7,064 bases of DNA from Gordonia sp. (in: high G+C Gram-positive bacteria) (lineage in GTDB: Bacteria; Actinomycetota; Actinomycetes; Mycobacteriales; Mycobacteriaceae): NCBI GenBank assembly GCA_030152405.1, contig JASLJL010000267.1, forward strand, positions 1 to 7,064, in the 5' to 3' direction. Every line of letters begins with the position of its first letter. Positions within the stretch are counted from its first letter, which is position 1. Below the pieces are notes generated by a model. The model saw nothing but the letters and a program-made list of their open reading frames with translations. It was not told where the DNA came from and ran no database searches. A program made the translations under genes and the position numbers. This document shows positions 1 through 5,100 of the stretch, in pieces.

Positions 1-252
1 CGGGGCCTCCGGTGTGGAGGTAATCGTGACGGTCTCACCCGACGACGTGGTGGTGACCACGCTCGGCTGCTGCGAGGAGGCGGGCGGCGCGGCGTTGTTC
101 GATCCGTCGCCTCGAGCGTAGAAGTACGCTCCGACGACGCCGCCGACGAGCACGATCACGCCGGCGACGATCGCGATGACGACGGCGGGCGACGACCACT
201 GCGACCGCGGGGGACCCGGAGGCATGGTGTTGTGGGATTGCGGGTACGTCAT
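1..252 (-). CDS. Small single-pass membrane protein with Ser/Thr/Pro-rich exported tail (partial, C-terminus outside window)
   Basis: I do not recognise a family. The frame starts at the ATG at 252-250 and is open to the window edge (84 codons seen). The first ~22 residues are polar and Pro-rich (PPGPPRS at 11-17). A hydrophobic segment of Ala/Val/Ile/Gly follows at about 23-45, ending in AYFYAR. Residues 50-84 are rich in Ser, Thr, Pro, Asn and Gln (VVTTTSSGETVT), typical of a linker outside the membrane. There is no lipobox and no signal peptidase site, so a signal-anchored, N-in/C-out topology is likely, possibly with a small extracytoplasmic domain beyond the edge. The start overlaps the pmmB stop as ATGA and is preceded by GGAGGAG eight bases upstream, so translation is probably coupled to pmmB. 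Its role is unknown. That the gene is real rests on the ribosome site, the overlap and the coherent membrane topology. Confidence 0.78.
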   Translation of the reverse strand, partial: MTYPQSHNTMPPGPPRSQWSSPAVVIAIVAGVIVLVGGVVGAYFYARGDGSNNAAPPASSQQPSVVTTTSSGETVTITSTPEAP

Positions 253-1790
253 GTGCTCAGCTCCTCCGACGTGCTCGCCGCGGCGAGCACACTGTCGACT
301 GCGCGGTGCAGCGTCGACACCGATTCGGCGCGGACTGCCCTCACGGTATCGGCGTCGGCCGGGCGGGTCACCTGACCGTAGAACTTGATCTTCGGCTCGG
401 TGCCGCTGGGCCGGACCATCACGCGCAGCGTTCCACCGTCGTCGTCGACTCCGGCCAGTTCAAGGCCGTCGGTGCGCAGGCCGTCCGTCCGGTCGTTGTA
501 GTCGGCGACGGTGATCCGGAATCCCTCGACCACGGACGGGGGTCGTTCACGTAACCGACCGAGCAGCGCCGCACCGTCGGCGGGATCGTCGAACCGCACC
601 GACCGTTGCGCGGTCACGTGGACGCCGTGGCGGGCCATCAGAGCGTCGAGCGCCGCCCCCAGTCCGCCGCGGTCGTGCCACGACTGCGCGATCTGCGCGC
701 ACGCGACGGCGGCACTGACACCGTCCTTGTCGCGGACGGCCTCCGGGTCGACGCAGTGACCGAGTGCCTCCTCGTACGCGTAGACGAGCGGCTCACCCGC
801 CCGGACCAGCCATTTGAAGCCGGTCAGCGTGCGGCGGGCGTCGGCGCCGCGGGCGCGGGCGATCGTGTCCATCAGCGTCCCGGACACGATCGAGCTCGCC
901 ACCACGGAGCCGGCGGGCGACGACTCGAGGATCCAGTCGCCGAGGAGCGCGCCCGTCTCGTCGCCCGTGAGCATCCGCCAGCCGTCGCGGTCGGGGACGC
1001 CGACGGCGCATCGGTCCGCGTCGGGATCGAGCGCGATGGCCAGGTTGGCGCCGGCCCGACGCGCGGCGAGCAGCAGCAGGTCGGTGGCGCCCGGCTCCTC
1101 CGGATTCGGGAAGGCGACGGTGGGGAAGTCGGGGTCGGGGGAGAACTGCTCGACGACCGGATGCACGTCGTCGAAACCGGCCTGTGCAAGCGCGTCCAGA
1201 AGAAGTGACCCGCCGACGCCGTGCATGGCGGTGATCGCGATCCGGATCGCCGGGCCCGGTCGGGCCGGGAGTCGGGTGGCGAGCCGCGCGAGATAGTCGG
1301 CGCGGACGGTGTCCGCGCGCCCGTCGGCGTCGATCGGCGCTCGACCCACCCGCGACGGATCGACGGCGCTTATCGCAGCCTCGATCTCGCGGTCGGCGGG
1401 ACTCACCAGTTGGGCGCCCCCGTCGAGGTAGACCTTGTAGCCGTTGTCGGCGGGCGGATTGTGCGAGGCGGTCACCATGACGCCCGCCGTCGCCTCGAGA
1501 CGTCGGCAGGCGAAGGCGACGAGGGGAGTGGGACCGGGTTCCGGCAGCGCGACGACGTCGAACCCGGCGGCGGCGAACACTTCGCCGGTGGCGGCGGCGA
1601 ACTCCTCCGAGCCGTGACGGGCATCGCGTCCGACGATCACCGTGCGACCGGCTGCCCGCGTGCCGTCGTTCTCGCGGGCGGTCAGCCAGGACGCCAGGCC
1701 CGCCGTCGCGCGGACCACGTTCTCGACGTTCATGCCGTCGGGGCCGGGTCGCACCGGGCCGCGTAGGCCCGCGGTCCCGAACGAGAGCAT
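249..1790 (-). CDS. pmmB: Phosphohexomutase-superfamily sugar phosphate mutase (PmmB / PGM2-like)
   Basis: This is an alpha-D-phosphohexomutase of 513 residues, moving a phosphate between C1 and C6 (or C5) of a sugar via a phosphoserine; it is cytosolic and Mg-dependent. All four signature sites are visible: the phosphoserine loop TASHNP at 107-112 (Ser109), the metal loop DPDADR at 255-260, the sugar-recognition region GFKW (324-327) and EEALG (340-344), and the phosphate-binding loop RPSGTEPKIKFY at 460-471. The GFKW/EEALG type resembles the PmmB/PGM2 branch, whose human member PGM2 acts on ribose-1-phosphate. It lies directly after punA in a TGATG junction, so a pentomutase role in nucleoside salvage is plausible; phosphomannomutase or phosphoglucomutase activity is the alternative. 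The protein begins almost at the LSFGTAGLRG motif. Family members usually carry tens of residues before it, but the upstream frame has no ATG, GTG or TTG before a stop at 1886-1884. Confidence 0.93.
   Translation of the reverse strand: MLSFGTAGLRGPVRPGPDGMNVENVVRATAGLASWLTARENDGTRAAGRTVIVGRDARHGSEEFAAATGEVFAAAGFDVVALPEPGPTPLVAFACRRLEATAGVMVTASHNPPADNGYKVYLDGGAQLVSPADREIEAAISAVDPSRVGRAPIDADGRADTVRADYLARLATRLPARPGPAIRIAITAMHGVGGSLLLDALAQAGFDDVHPVVEQFSPDPDFPTVAFPNPEEPGATDLLLLAARRAGANLAIALDPDADRCAVGVPDRDGWRMLTGDETGALLGDWILESSPAGSVVASSIVSGTLMDTIARARGADARRTLTGFKWLVRAGEPLVYAYEEALGHCVDPEAVRDKDGVSAAVACAQIAQSWHDRGGLGAALDALMARHGVHVTAQRSVRFDDPADGAALLGRLRERPPSVVEGFRITVADYNDRTDGLRTDGLELAGVDDDGGTLRVMVRPSGTEPKIKFYGQVTRPADADTVRAVRAESVSTLHRAVDSVLAAASTSEELST
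261..267 (-). promoter_or_regulatory. Strong Shine-Dalgarno for the small membrane protein
   Basis: The minus strand reads GGAGGAG with an 8-base gap to the ATG at 252-250. It lies inside the last codons of pmmB. It fixes the start of the downstream membrane protein and suggests that protein can be translated by direct initiation as well as by coupling across the ATGA overlap. Confidence 0.75.
860..892. repeat. Perfect 11-bp inverted repeat inside pmmB
   Basis: The arms CGATCGTGTCC (860-870) and GGACACGATCG (882-892) are perfect reverse complements with an 11-base spacer. The repeat lies within the pmmB coding sequence, in the codons for the Ile-Val-Ser-Gly to Asp-Thr-Ile stretch. It could be a coding-region operator or RNA hairpin, but a chance match in a GC-rich 7-kb window is not excluded. 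Confidence 0.35.
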
Positions 1791-2596
1791 CAGGCGATCT
1801 CGGCGATGACGTCGCGCAGCAGACTGCCCATTCGGGTCGCGGACTCGCGTCCCACCGCGAGGACCTCCGAGTGGTCCAGCGCCTCACCGGTGATGCCCGC
1901 CGCCAGGTTGGTCACCAACGACAGACCGAGGACGTCGAGTCCGGCCGCGCGCGCGGCGATCGTCTCGTGGACCGTCGACATGCCGACGAGGTCGGCGCCC
2001 GACGTCGCGAGCATCCGGATCTCGGCGGGCGTCTCGTACTGGGGTCCGGGCAGGCCCGCGTACACGCCTTCGGTCAGTTCCGGATCGACTCGCCGTGCCG
2101 CGTCCCGAAGCGACGGGCGGTAGGCGTCGACCATGTTCACGAACTGGGCGCCGGTCAGCGGGGATCGTCCGGTCATGTTGATCTGGTCGGCGATCAGCAC
2201 CGGCTGACCGACGGCCAGACCGGGACGGATGCCGCCCGCGGCGTTGGTCAACACCACCGTGTGCGCGCCCGCAGCGGCTGCGGTGCGGACCGGGTGCACC
2301 ACGTGTGCGAGGTCGTGGCCTTCGTAGGCGTGGATGCGACCGAGGAGGACCAGCACGCGGACGCCCTCGAGCTGCACCGACTGGACCGTGCCCGCATGCC
2401 CCTGAGCCGAGGGAGGCAGGAAGCCGGGAATCCTGGACATCGGGAGCGAGGCGACGGGTGCGCCGATCGCGGCCGCGGCGGGCGCCCACCCCGACCCCAG
2501 CACGACGGCCACGTCGTGACGACTGCAGTCGGTCTCGGCGGCGATGGTTGCTGCCGCGGCGATCGCGGCGGCATCGTGGTCGACGGTCGGATCCAT
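1790..2596 (-). CDS. punA: Purine nucleoside phosphorylase, trimeric class (PNP)
   Basis: This enzyme splits purine (deoxy)ribonucleosides with phosphate into the free base and (deoxy)ribose-1-phosphate; it is cytosolic and belongs to purine salvage. The 268 residues match the usual length of the homotrimeric class and, from memory, the M. tuberculosis enzyme. Visible sites in order are the phosphate loop LGSGW (33-37), GRIHAYEG (86-93) with the phosphate-contacting His, TNAAGG (117-122), GPQYETPAE (184-192) with the base-contacting Glu, GMSTVHE (205-211), and SLVTN (226-230), whose Asn230 is the conserved purine-binding residue. Nothing essential is missing. The ATG start at 2596-2594 has no Shine-Dalgarno but lies six bases after a TACGCT box, suggesting a leaderless message. 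The stop overlaps the pmmB start (TGATG), so both are probably one transcript. In M. tuberculosis this gene is annotated deoD/punA. Confidence 0.96.
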   Translation of the reverse strand: MDPTVDHDAAAIAAAATIAAETDCSRHDVAVVLGSGWAPAAAAIGAPVASLPMSRIPGFLPPSAQGHAGTVQSVQLEGVRVLVLLGRIHAYEGHDLAHVVHPVRTAAAAGAHTVVLTNAAGGIRPGLAVGQPVLIADQINMTGRSPLTGAQFVNMVDAYRPSLRDAARRVDPELTEGVYAGLPGPQYETPAEIRMLATSGADLVGMSTVHETIAARAAGLDVLGLSLVTNLAAGITGEALDHSEVLAVGRESATRMGSLLRDVIAEIA

Positions 2597-2601
2597 GGAT
2601 C
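2590..2601. repeat. 12-bp perfect palindrome centred on the punA start codon
   Basis: GATCCATGGATC is its own reverse complement and contains the punA ATG at its centre. If transcription begins at that ATG, the palindrome straddles the start site and could bind a dimeric repressor. There is no other copy to compare with, so this may be coincidental. Confidence 0.3.
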
Positions 2602-2602
2602 A

Positions 2603-2608
2603 AGCGTA
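2603..2608 (-). promoter_or_regulatory. Candidate -10 box of the punA-pmmB operon (leaderless)
   Basis: The minus strand reads TACGCT, matching the actinobacterial TANNNT -10 consensus, followed by exactly six bases and then the punA ATG. That spacing places the transcription start on the A of ATG, and there is no Shine-Dalgarno upstream, so a leaderless mRNA is the simplest reading. No good -35 box is seen. Confidence 0.5.
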
Positions 2609-2623
2609 GCCAGGCCGCTGCGA

Positions 2624-2629
2624 TAAGGT
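2624..2629 (+). promoter_or_regulatory. Candidate -10 box for the crotonase / amidohydrolase pair
   Basis: TAAGGT matches TANNNT and ends eight bases before the ATG at 2638, so transcription would start at about 2636-2638 with little or no leader. The same bases include AAGG (2625-2628), a weak Shine-Dalgarno nine bases from the ATG, so a leadered message from further upstream is an alternative. It faces the opposite-strand -10 box of punA only 15 bp away. Confidence 0.4.
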
Positions 2630-2637
2630 TCTCAGCT

Positions 2638-3333
2638 ATGCCGTACTTGAACGTGACCGACGACGCAGCCGAGCTCTTCCTGGGCACCGAGGGCGTCGAA
2701 CTGGACGAGACCAATCCGGAGAACCGTTTCGGCGTCGAGTGGCTGCCCGCGGTCACCGCTCTCATCGACGAGGCGATCGCGGCGCGGAAGCCGCTGATCA
2801 TCTCGGCGACCGGTAAGTTCTTCTCGAACGGGCTCGACACCGACTACGTGTTCGCGAACGGTGACAAGCTGCCGGCCTACCTCGACACGGTTCACGCGCT
2901 GTACGCGAAGGTGCTCACCGTCCCGGCGCCCGTCATCGTCGCGATCAACGGTCACGCGTTCGGCGCGGGCGCGATGCTCGCGCTCTGCGCCGACCACCGG
3001 ATCATGCGGAGCGACCGCGGTTTCTGGTCGCTGCCGGAGGCGGCGCTGAACATGCCGTTCACCCGTGGCATGGCCGCGCTGGTCCGCACACGCGTACCCG
3101 ACGCCGTGGCGACCGAGAGCATGCTGACCAGTCGCCGGTACGGCGGCGAGGACGCGGTCGCCGCGGGCATCGTCGAGGAGGCCGTGCCCGCCGACGCACT
3201 GCTCGAGCGTGCCCGCGAGGTGGCCCGCACGCGGTCGCCGCTCGTCGGCGACAACCAGGGCGTCATCAAGCGCGGCCTGCGGATGCCGCTGCTCGAGGAT
3301 CTCGGCACGCCCACCCCGGCCACTCTCCTGTAG
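2638..3333 (+). CDS. Crotonase-fold enoyl-CoA isomerase/hydratase family protein
   Basis: A 231-residue crotonase-superfamily protein, short for the family because it lacks a long C-terminal helical extension. The oxyanion-hole segments are visible: SATGKFFSNGLD (56-67) and INGHAFGAGAMLALCAD (103-119). The second region SLPEAALNMPF (131-141) supplies Glu134 at the position of the second catalytic Glu of hydratases. The first hydratase Glu, normally just after the GGG/GAG turn, is replaced here (GAGAM). One acid only, plus the KFFSNGLD sequence, resembles peroxisomal/plant delta3,delta2-enoyl-CoA isomerases, which move a double bond in unsaturated fatty acyl-CoA during beta-oxidation. Hydratase or another CoA-thioester activity remains possible. 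The ATG at 2638 is the only good start: upstream codons read through the divergent promoter region and antisense to punA. It probably forms an operon with the amidohydrolase 10 bp downstream. Confidence 0.88.
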   Translation: MPYLNVTDDAAELFLGTEGVELDETNPENRFGVEWLPAVTALIDEAIAARKPLIISATGKFFSNGLDTDYVFANGDKLPAYLDTVHALYAKVLTVPAPVIVAINGHAFGAGAMLALCADHRIMRSDRGFWSLPEAALNMPFTRGMAALVRTRVPDAVATESMLTSRRYGGEDAVAAGIVEEAVPADALLERAREVARTRSPLVGDNQGVIKRGLRMPLLEDLGTPTPATLL

Positions 3334-3335
3334 GA
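3332..3335 (+). promoter_or_regulatory. Ribosome binding site of the M20 amidohydrolase
   Basis: AGGA overlaps the stop codon of the crotonase gene and sits eight bases before the ATG at 3344. This supports that start and translational linkage of the two genes. Confidence 0.5.
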
Positions 3336-3343
3336 CGTCCCAC

Positions 3344-4507
3344 ATGCTTCCCGTCATCGAGGACTGGCTGGCCGCCAACCTCGACCAGGTGATCGCCTGG
3401 CGCCGCGAGATCCACGCGTCGCCGGAGCTGTCGATGGCCGAGACGAAGACCACCGCGACCGTCGTGCGGATCCTGTCCGACGCCGGACTGGCTCCGACCG
3501 TGCTGCCCAAGGGCACCGGCGTCGTCTGCGACCTCGGGCCGTCCGACGCACCGCGGATCGGGCTGCGCGCCGACCTCGACGGTCTCCCCGTACCTGAACA
3601 GACCGGACTGCCGTTCGCCTCGCGTAACGAGGGCGTCTCGCACTCGTGCGGACACGACGCTCACGCGTCGATCCTGCTCGGCGTGGGCCTGCTCCTCAAC
3701 GAGGTCCACAAGCGCGGCGAGCTGAAGGTCGGAGTCCGGCTGCTGTTCCAGGCCGCCGAAGAGGTGATGCCGGGTGGAGCGCTCGACGCGATCGACGCCG
3801 GCGCCGTCGACGGCCTCAACCGGATCTTCGCGCTGCACTGCGATCCGCATCTCGAGGTCGGCACCGTCGGTCTCCGGTCGGGTCCGCTGACCTCCGCCGC
3901 TGATCGTGTGGAAGTGCACCTGCACGGTCCCGGCGGGCACAGTTCGCGTCCGCACCTGACCAGCGATCTCGTCTACGCGATGGGCGCCATCATCACCGGC
4001 CTGCCGGGCATCCTGTCGCGCCGCATCGATCCGCGGTCGGGCACCGTCATGGCGTGGGGCGCCGTCCACTCGGGCAACGCCCCGAACGCCATCCCGCAGG
4101 AGGGGCGCATGCGCGGCACCGTCCGCACCGGCGACCACGCGACCTGGCAGCAACTGGAACCGTTGGTGCGCAGCGTGATCGGCGAGATCGCGGCACCGCT
4201 CGGCGTCGCCTGCGACATCACCTACTTCCGCGGCGTGCCCCCGGTCGTCAACGACGCCGAGAGCGTCCAGATGCTGCGTCACGCCGTCGACGGGATCGGC
4301 CCGGACGCCGAGGTCGACACACCGCAGTCGCCGGGCGGCGAAGACTTCGCCTGGTATCTGGAGAAGGTGCCGGGCGCGATGGCGCGACTGGGCGTGTGGA
4401 GCGGAACCGGCCCCATGTGCGATCTGCACCAGCCGAACTTCGACATCGACGAACGCGCCCTCGGCGTCGGCATCGCCACGCTCGCCGGAGTGGTTCTCGG
4501 AGCCTGA
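3344..4507 (+). CDS. M20D-family metal-dependent amidohydrolase (AmiA/AmiB-like)
   Basis: A 387-residue cytosolic zinc-type amidohydrolase of the peptidase M20D group, which removes acyl groups from amino acids or cleaves similar amides. The metal-binding motifs are complete: HSCGHDAHA (100-108; Cys102 and His104), AAEEVMPGG (137-145; the catalytic Glu and neighbouring metal Glu are 139-140), IFALHCDP (161-168; His165) and LHQPNFDID (361-369; His362). RADLDGLPV (75-83) marks the first metal-domain strand, and GPGGHSSRPH (195-204) begins the dimerisation (lid) domain. RREIHASPELS (20-30) is the typical N-terminus. There is no signal peptide. In M. tuberculosis this position holds two such genes (amiA1, amiB1, from memory). 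Here there is one, preceded by a crotonase, and I cannot say which of the two it corresponds to. The natural substrate is not predictable from sequence. Confidence 0.93.
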   Translation: MLPVIEDWLAANLDQVIAWRREIHASPELSMAETKTTATVVRILSDAGLAPTVLPKGTGVVCDLGPSDAPRIGLRADLDGLPVPEQTGLPFASRNEGVSHSCGHDAHASILLGVGLLLNEVHKRGELKVGVRLLFQAAEEVMPGGALDAIDAGAVDGLNRIFALHCDPHLEVGTVGLRSGPLTSAADRVEVHLHGPGGHSSRPHLTSDLVYAMGAIITGLPGILSRRIDPRSGTVMAWGAVHSGNAPNAIPQEGRMRGTVRTGDHATWQQLEPLVRSVIGEIAAPLGVACDITYFRGVPPVVNDAESVQMLRHAVDGIGPDAEVDTPQSPGGEDFAWYLEKVPGAMARLGVWSGTGPMCDLHQPNFDIDERALGVGIATLAGVVLGA

Positions 4508-4516
4508 CGCCGCCGG

Positions 4517-5005
4517 TCAGTCGTCGTCGAGGGGAGCGGCGGGGCCGGGGCCCACGTTGCGCGCTTCGTGCAGTCGGAGACGTTGCACGTAGTCGGCCGG
4601 GGCACCCGCGACCTCAGCGGCGTCGGCCATCACGCCGAGGTACCGCGCCGAAGGCAGTCCGCCCTCGTAGCCGTCGATCACGTACAGCCACGCCAGGACG
4701 GGCCCGTCCACGGTGTCGACCCGAGCCCGGATCTTCCGGTGGACGCCGAGCTCGGTGCCCTCCCACTGATCGAGGTTCTTCTCGTCCTCGTCCGGCACGT
4801 CGTAGAGCACCACGAAGACGCGTGCGTCCGGGTCGTCGCGGTCCTCGGTGACGGTGGCGAGCGAGCCCTCCCAGCCGATGTCGTCGCCTGCGAACGTCAG
4901 TCGCCAGCCGCACAACCAGCCGGTCGACGACATCGGCGAGTGCGGGGCGCGCTGCAGCATCTGCGCGGGATCCATGTTCGAGGCGTACGCGGCGTAGATG
5001 GGCAC
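4517..5005 (-). CDS. Gamma-glutamylcyclotransferase-like protein (Rv3304-type)
   Basis: A 162-residue protein of the gamma-glutamylcyclotransferase (AIG2/GGCT) fold. The N-terminus YAAYASNMDPAQM (4-16) is the variant of the YGSN substrate loop that begins this fold. LDQWEGTELGVHRK (78-91) contains the LDxxEG motif, whose Glu82 matches the catalytic acid that forms 5-oxoproline from gamma-glutamyl compounds. DVPDEDEKNLDQ is the usual acidic turn before it. A conserved actinobacterial homologue (Rv3304, about 159 residues) sits beside lpdA in M. tuberculosis as I recall. The true substrate is unknown; actinobacteria lack classical glutathione, so a gamma-glutamyl amine or peptide is only a guess. 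The start is a GTG at 5005-5003, directly opposite lpdA. The C-terminus is a polar tail ending in three Asp residues. Confidence 0.88.
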   Translation of the reverse strand: MPIYAAYASNMDPAQMLQRAPHSPMSSTGWLCGWRLTFAGDDIGWEGSLATVTEDRDDPDARVFVVLYDVPDEDEKNLDQWEGTELGVHRKIRARVDTVDGPVLAWLYVIDGYEGGLPSARYLGVMADAAEVAGAPADYVQRLRLHEARNVGPGPAAPLDDD

Positions 5006-5011
5006 GCGGCC

Positions 5012-5017
5012 AGCCTA
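5012..5017 (-). promoter_or_regulatory. Candidate -10 box of the cyclotransferase-like gene (leaderless)
   Basis: The minus strand reads TAGGCT, a TANNNT match, followed by six bases and then the GTG start at 5005. This is the same geometry as at punA and there is no Shine-Dalgarno, so the transcript is probably leaderless and starts on GTG. Confidence 0.48.
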
Positions 5018-5019
5018 TT

Positions 5020-5043
5020 CGGTTCCGCGATGCGGCGGAACCG
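5020..5043. promoter_or_regulatory. Perfect 9-bp-arm palindrome between the divergent genes (candidate operator)
   Basis: CGGTTCCGC (5020-5028) and GCGGAACCG (5035-5043) are exact reverse complements with a six-base spacer. The site lies in the 95-bp divergent region. It starts three bases beyond the cyclotransferase -10 box and covers where the lpdA -35 box would fall (about 5030-5035). A dimeric regulator bound here could control both genes. No regulator gene is visible in the window. Confidence 0.5.
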
Positions 5044-5052
5044 TGACCCGGC

Positions 5053-5058
5053 TAAGTT
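5053..5058 (+). promoter_or_regulatory. Candidate -10 box of lpdA
   Basis: TAAGTT matches TANNNT and would start transcription near 5065, giving a leader of about 36 bases that carries the AGGAG ribosome site. The matching -35 region falls inside the 5020-5043 palindrome. Confidence 0.45.
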
Positions 5059-5086
5059 TGAGTGGTCAACCCTTCCCACGTCCTAC

Positions 5087-5091
5087 AGGAG
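5087..5091 (+). promoter_or_regulatory. Shine-Dalgarno of lpdA, fixing the GTG start at 5101
   Basis: AGGAG lies nine bases before the GTG at 5101. An in-frame GTG at 5062 would add 13 residues before the FAD-binding strand, but it has no ribosome site and lies too close to the likely transcription start. Confidence 0.7.
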
Positions 5092-5100
5092 TGTGCCACT

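Noticed and set aside
793..1887. Overlapping minus-strand frame of 364 codons inside pmmB and punA
   Set aside because: Arg-rich frame-shifted reading of real genes; not a frameshifted pmmB, because pmmB is intact.
2632..3516. Minus-strand open frame opposite the crotonase
   Set aside because: It runs through two real genes on the other strand, has an Arg/Asp/Gly-biased composition and no recognisable motif.
3266..4429. Long open frame on the minus strand opposite the M20 amidohydrolase (387 codons)
   Set aside because: Low-complexity antisense translation. The plus-strand gene has all the metal-binding residues.
5062..5100. Upstream GTG start for lpdA at 5062
   Set aside because: The added 13 residues precede the FAD strand without homology, there is no ribosome site, and AGGAG marks the GTG at 5101.
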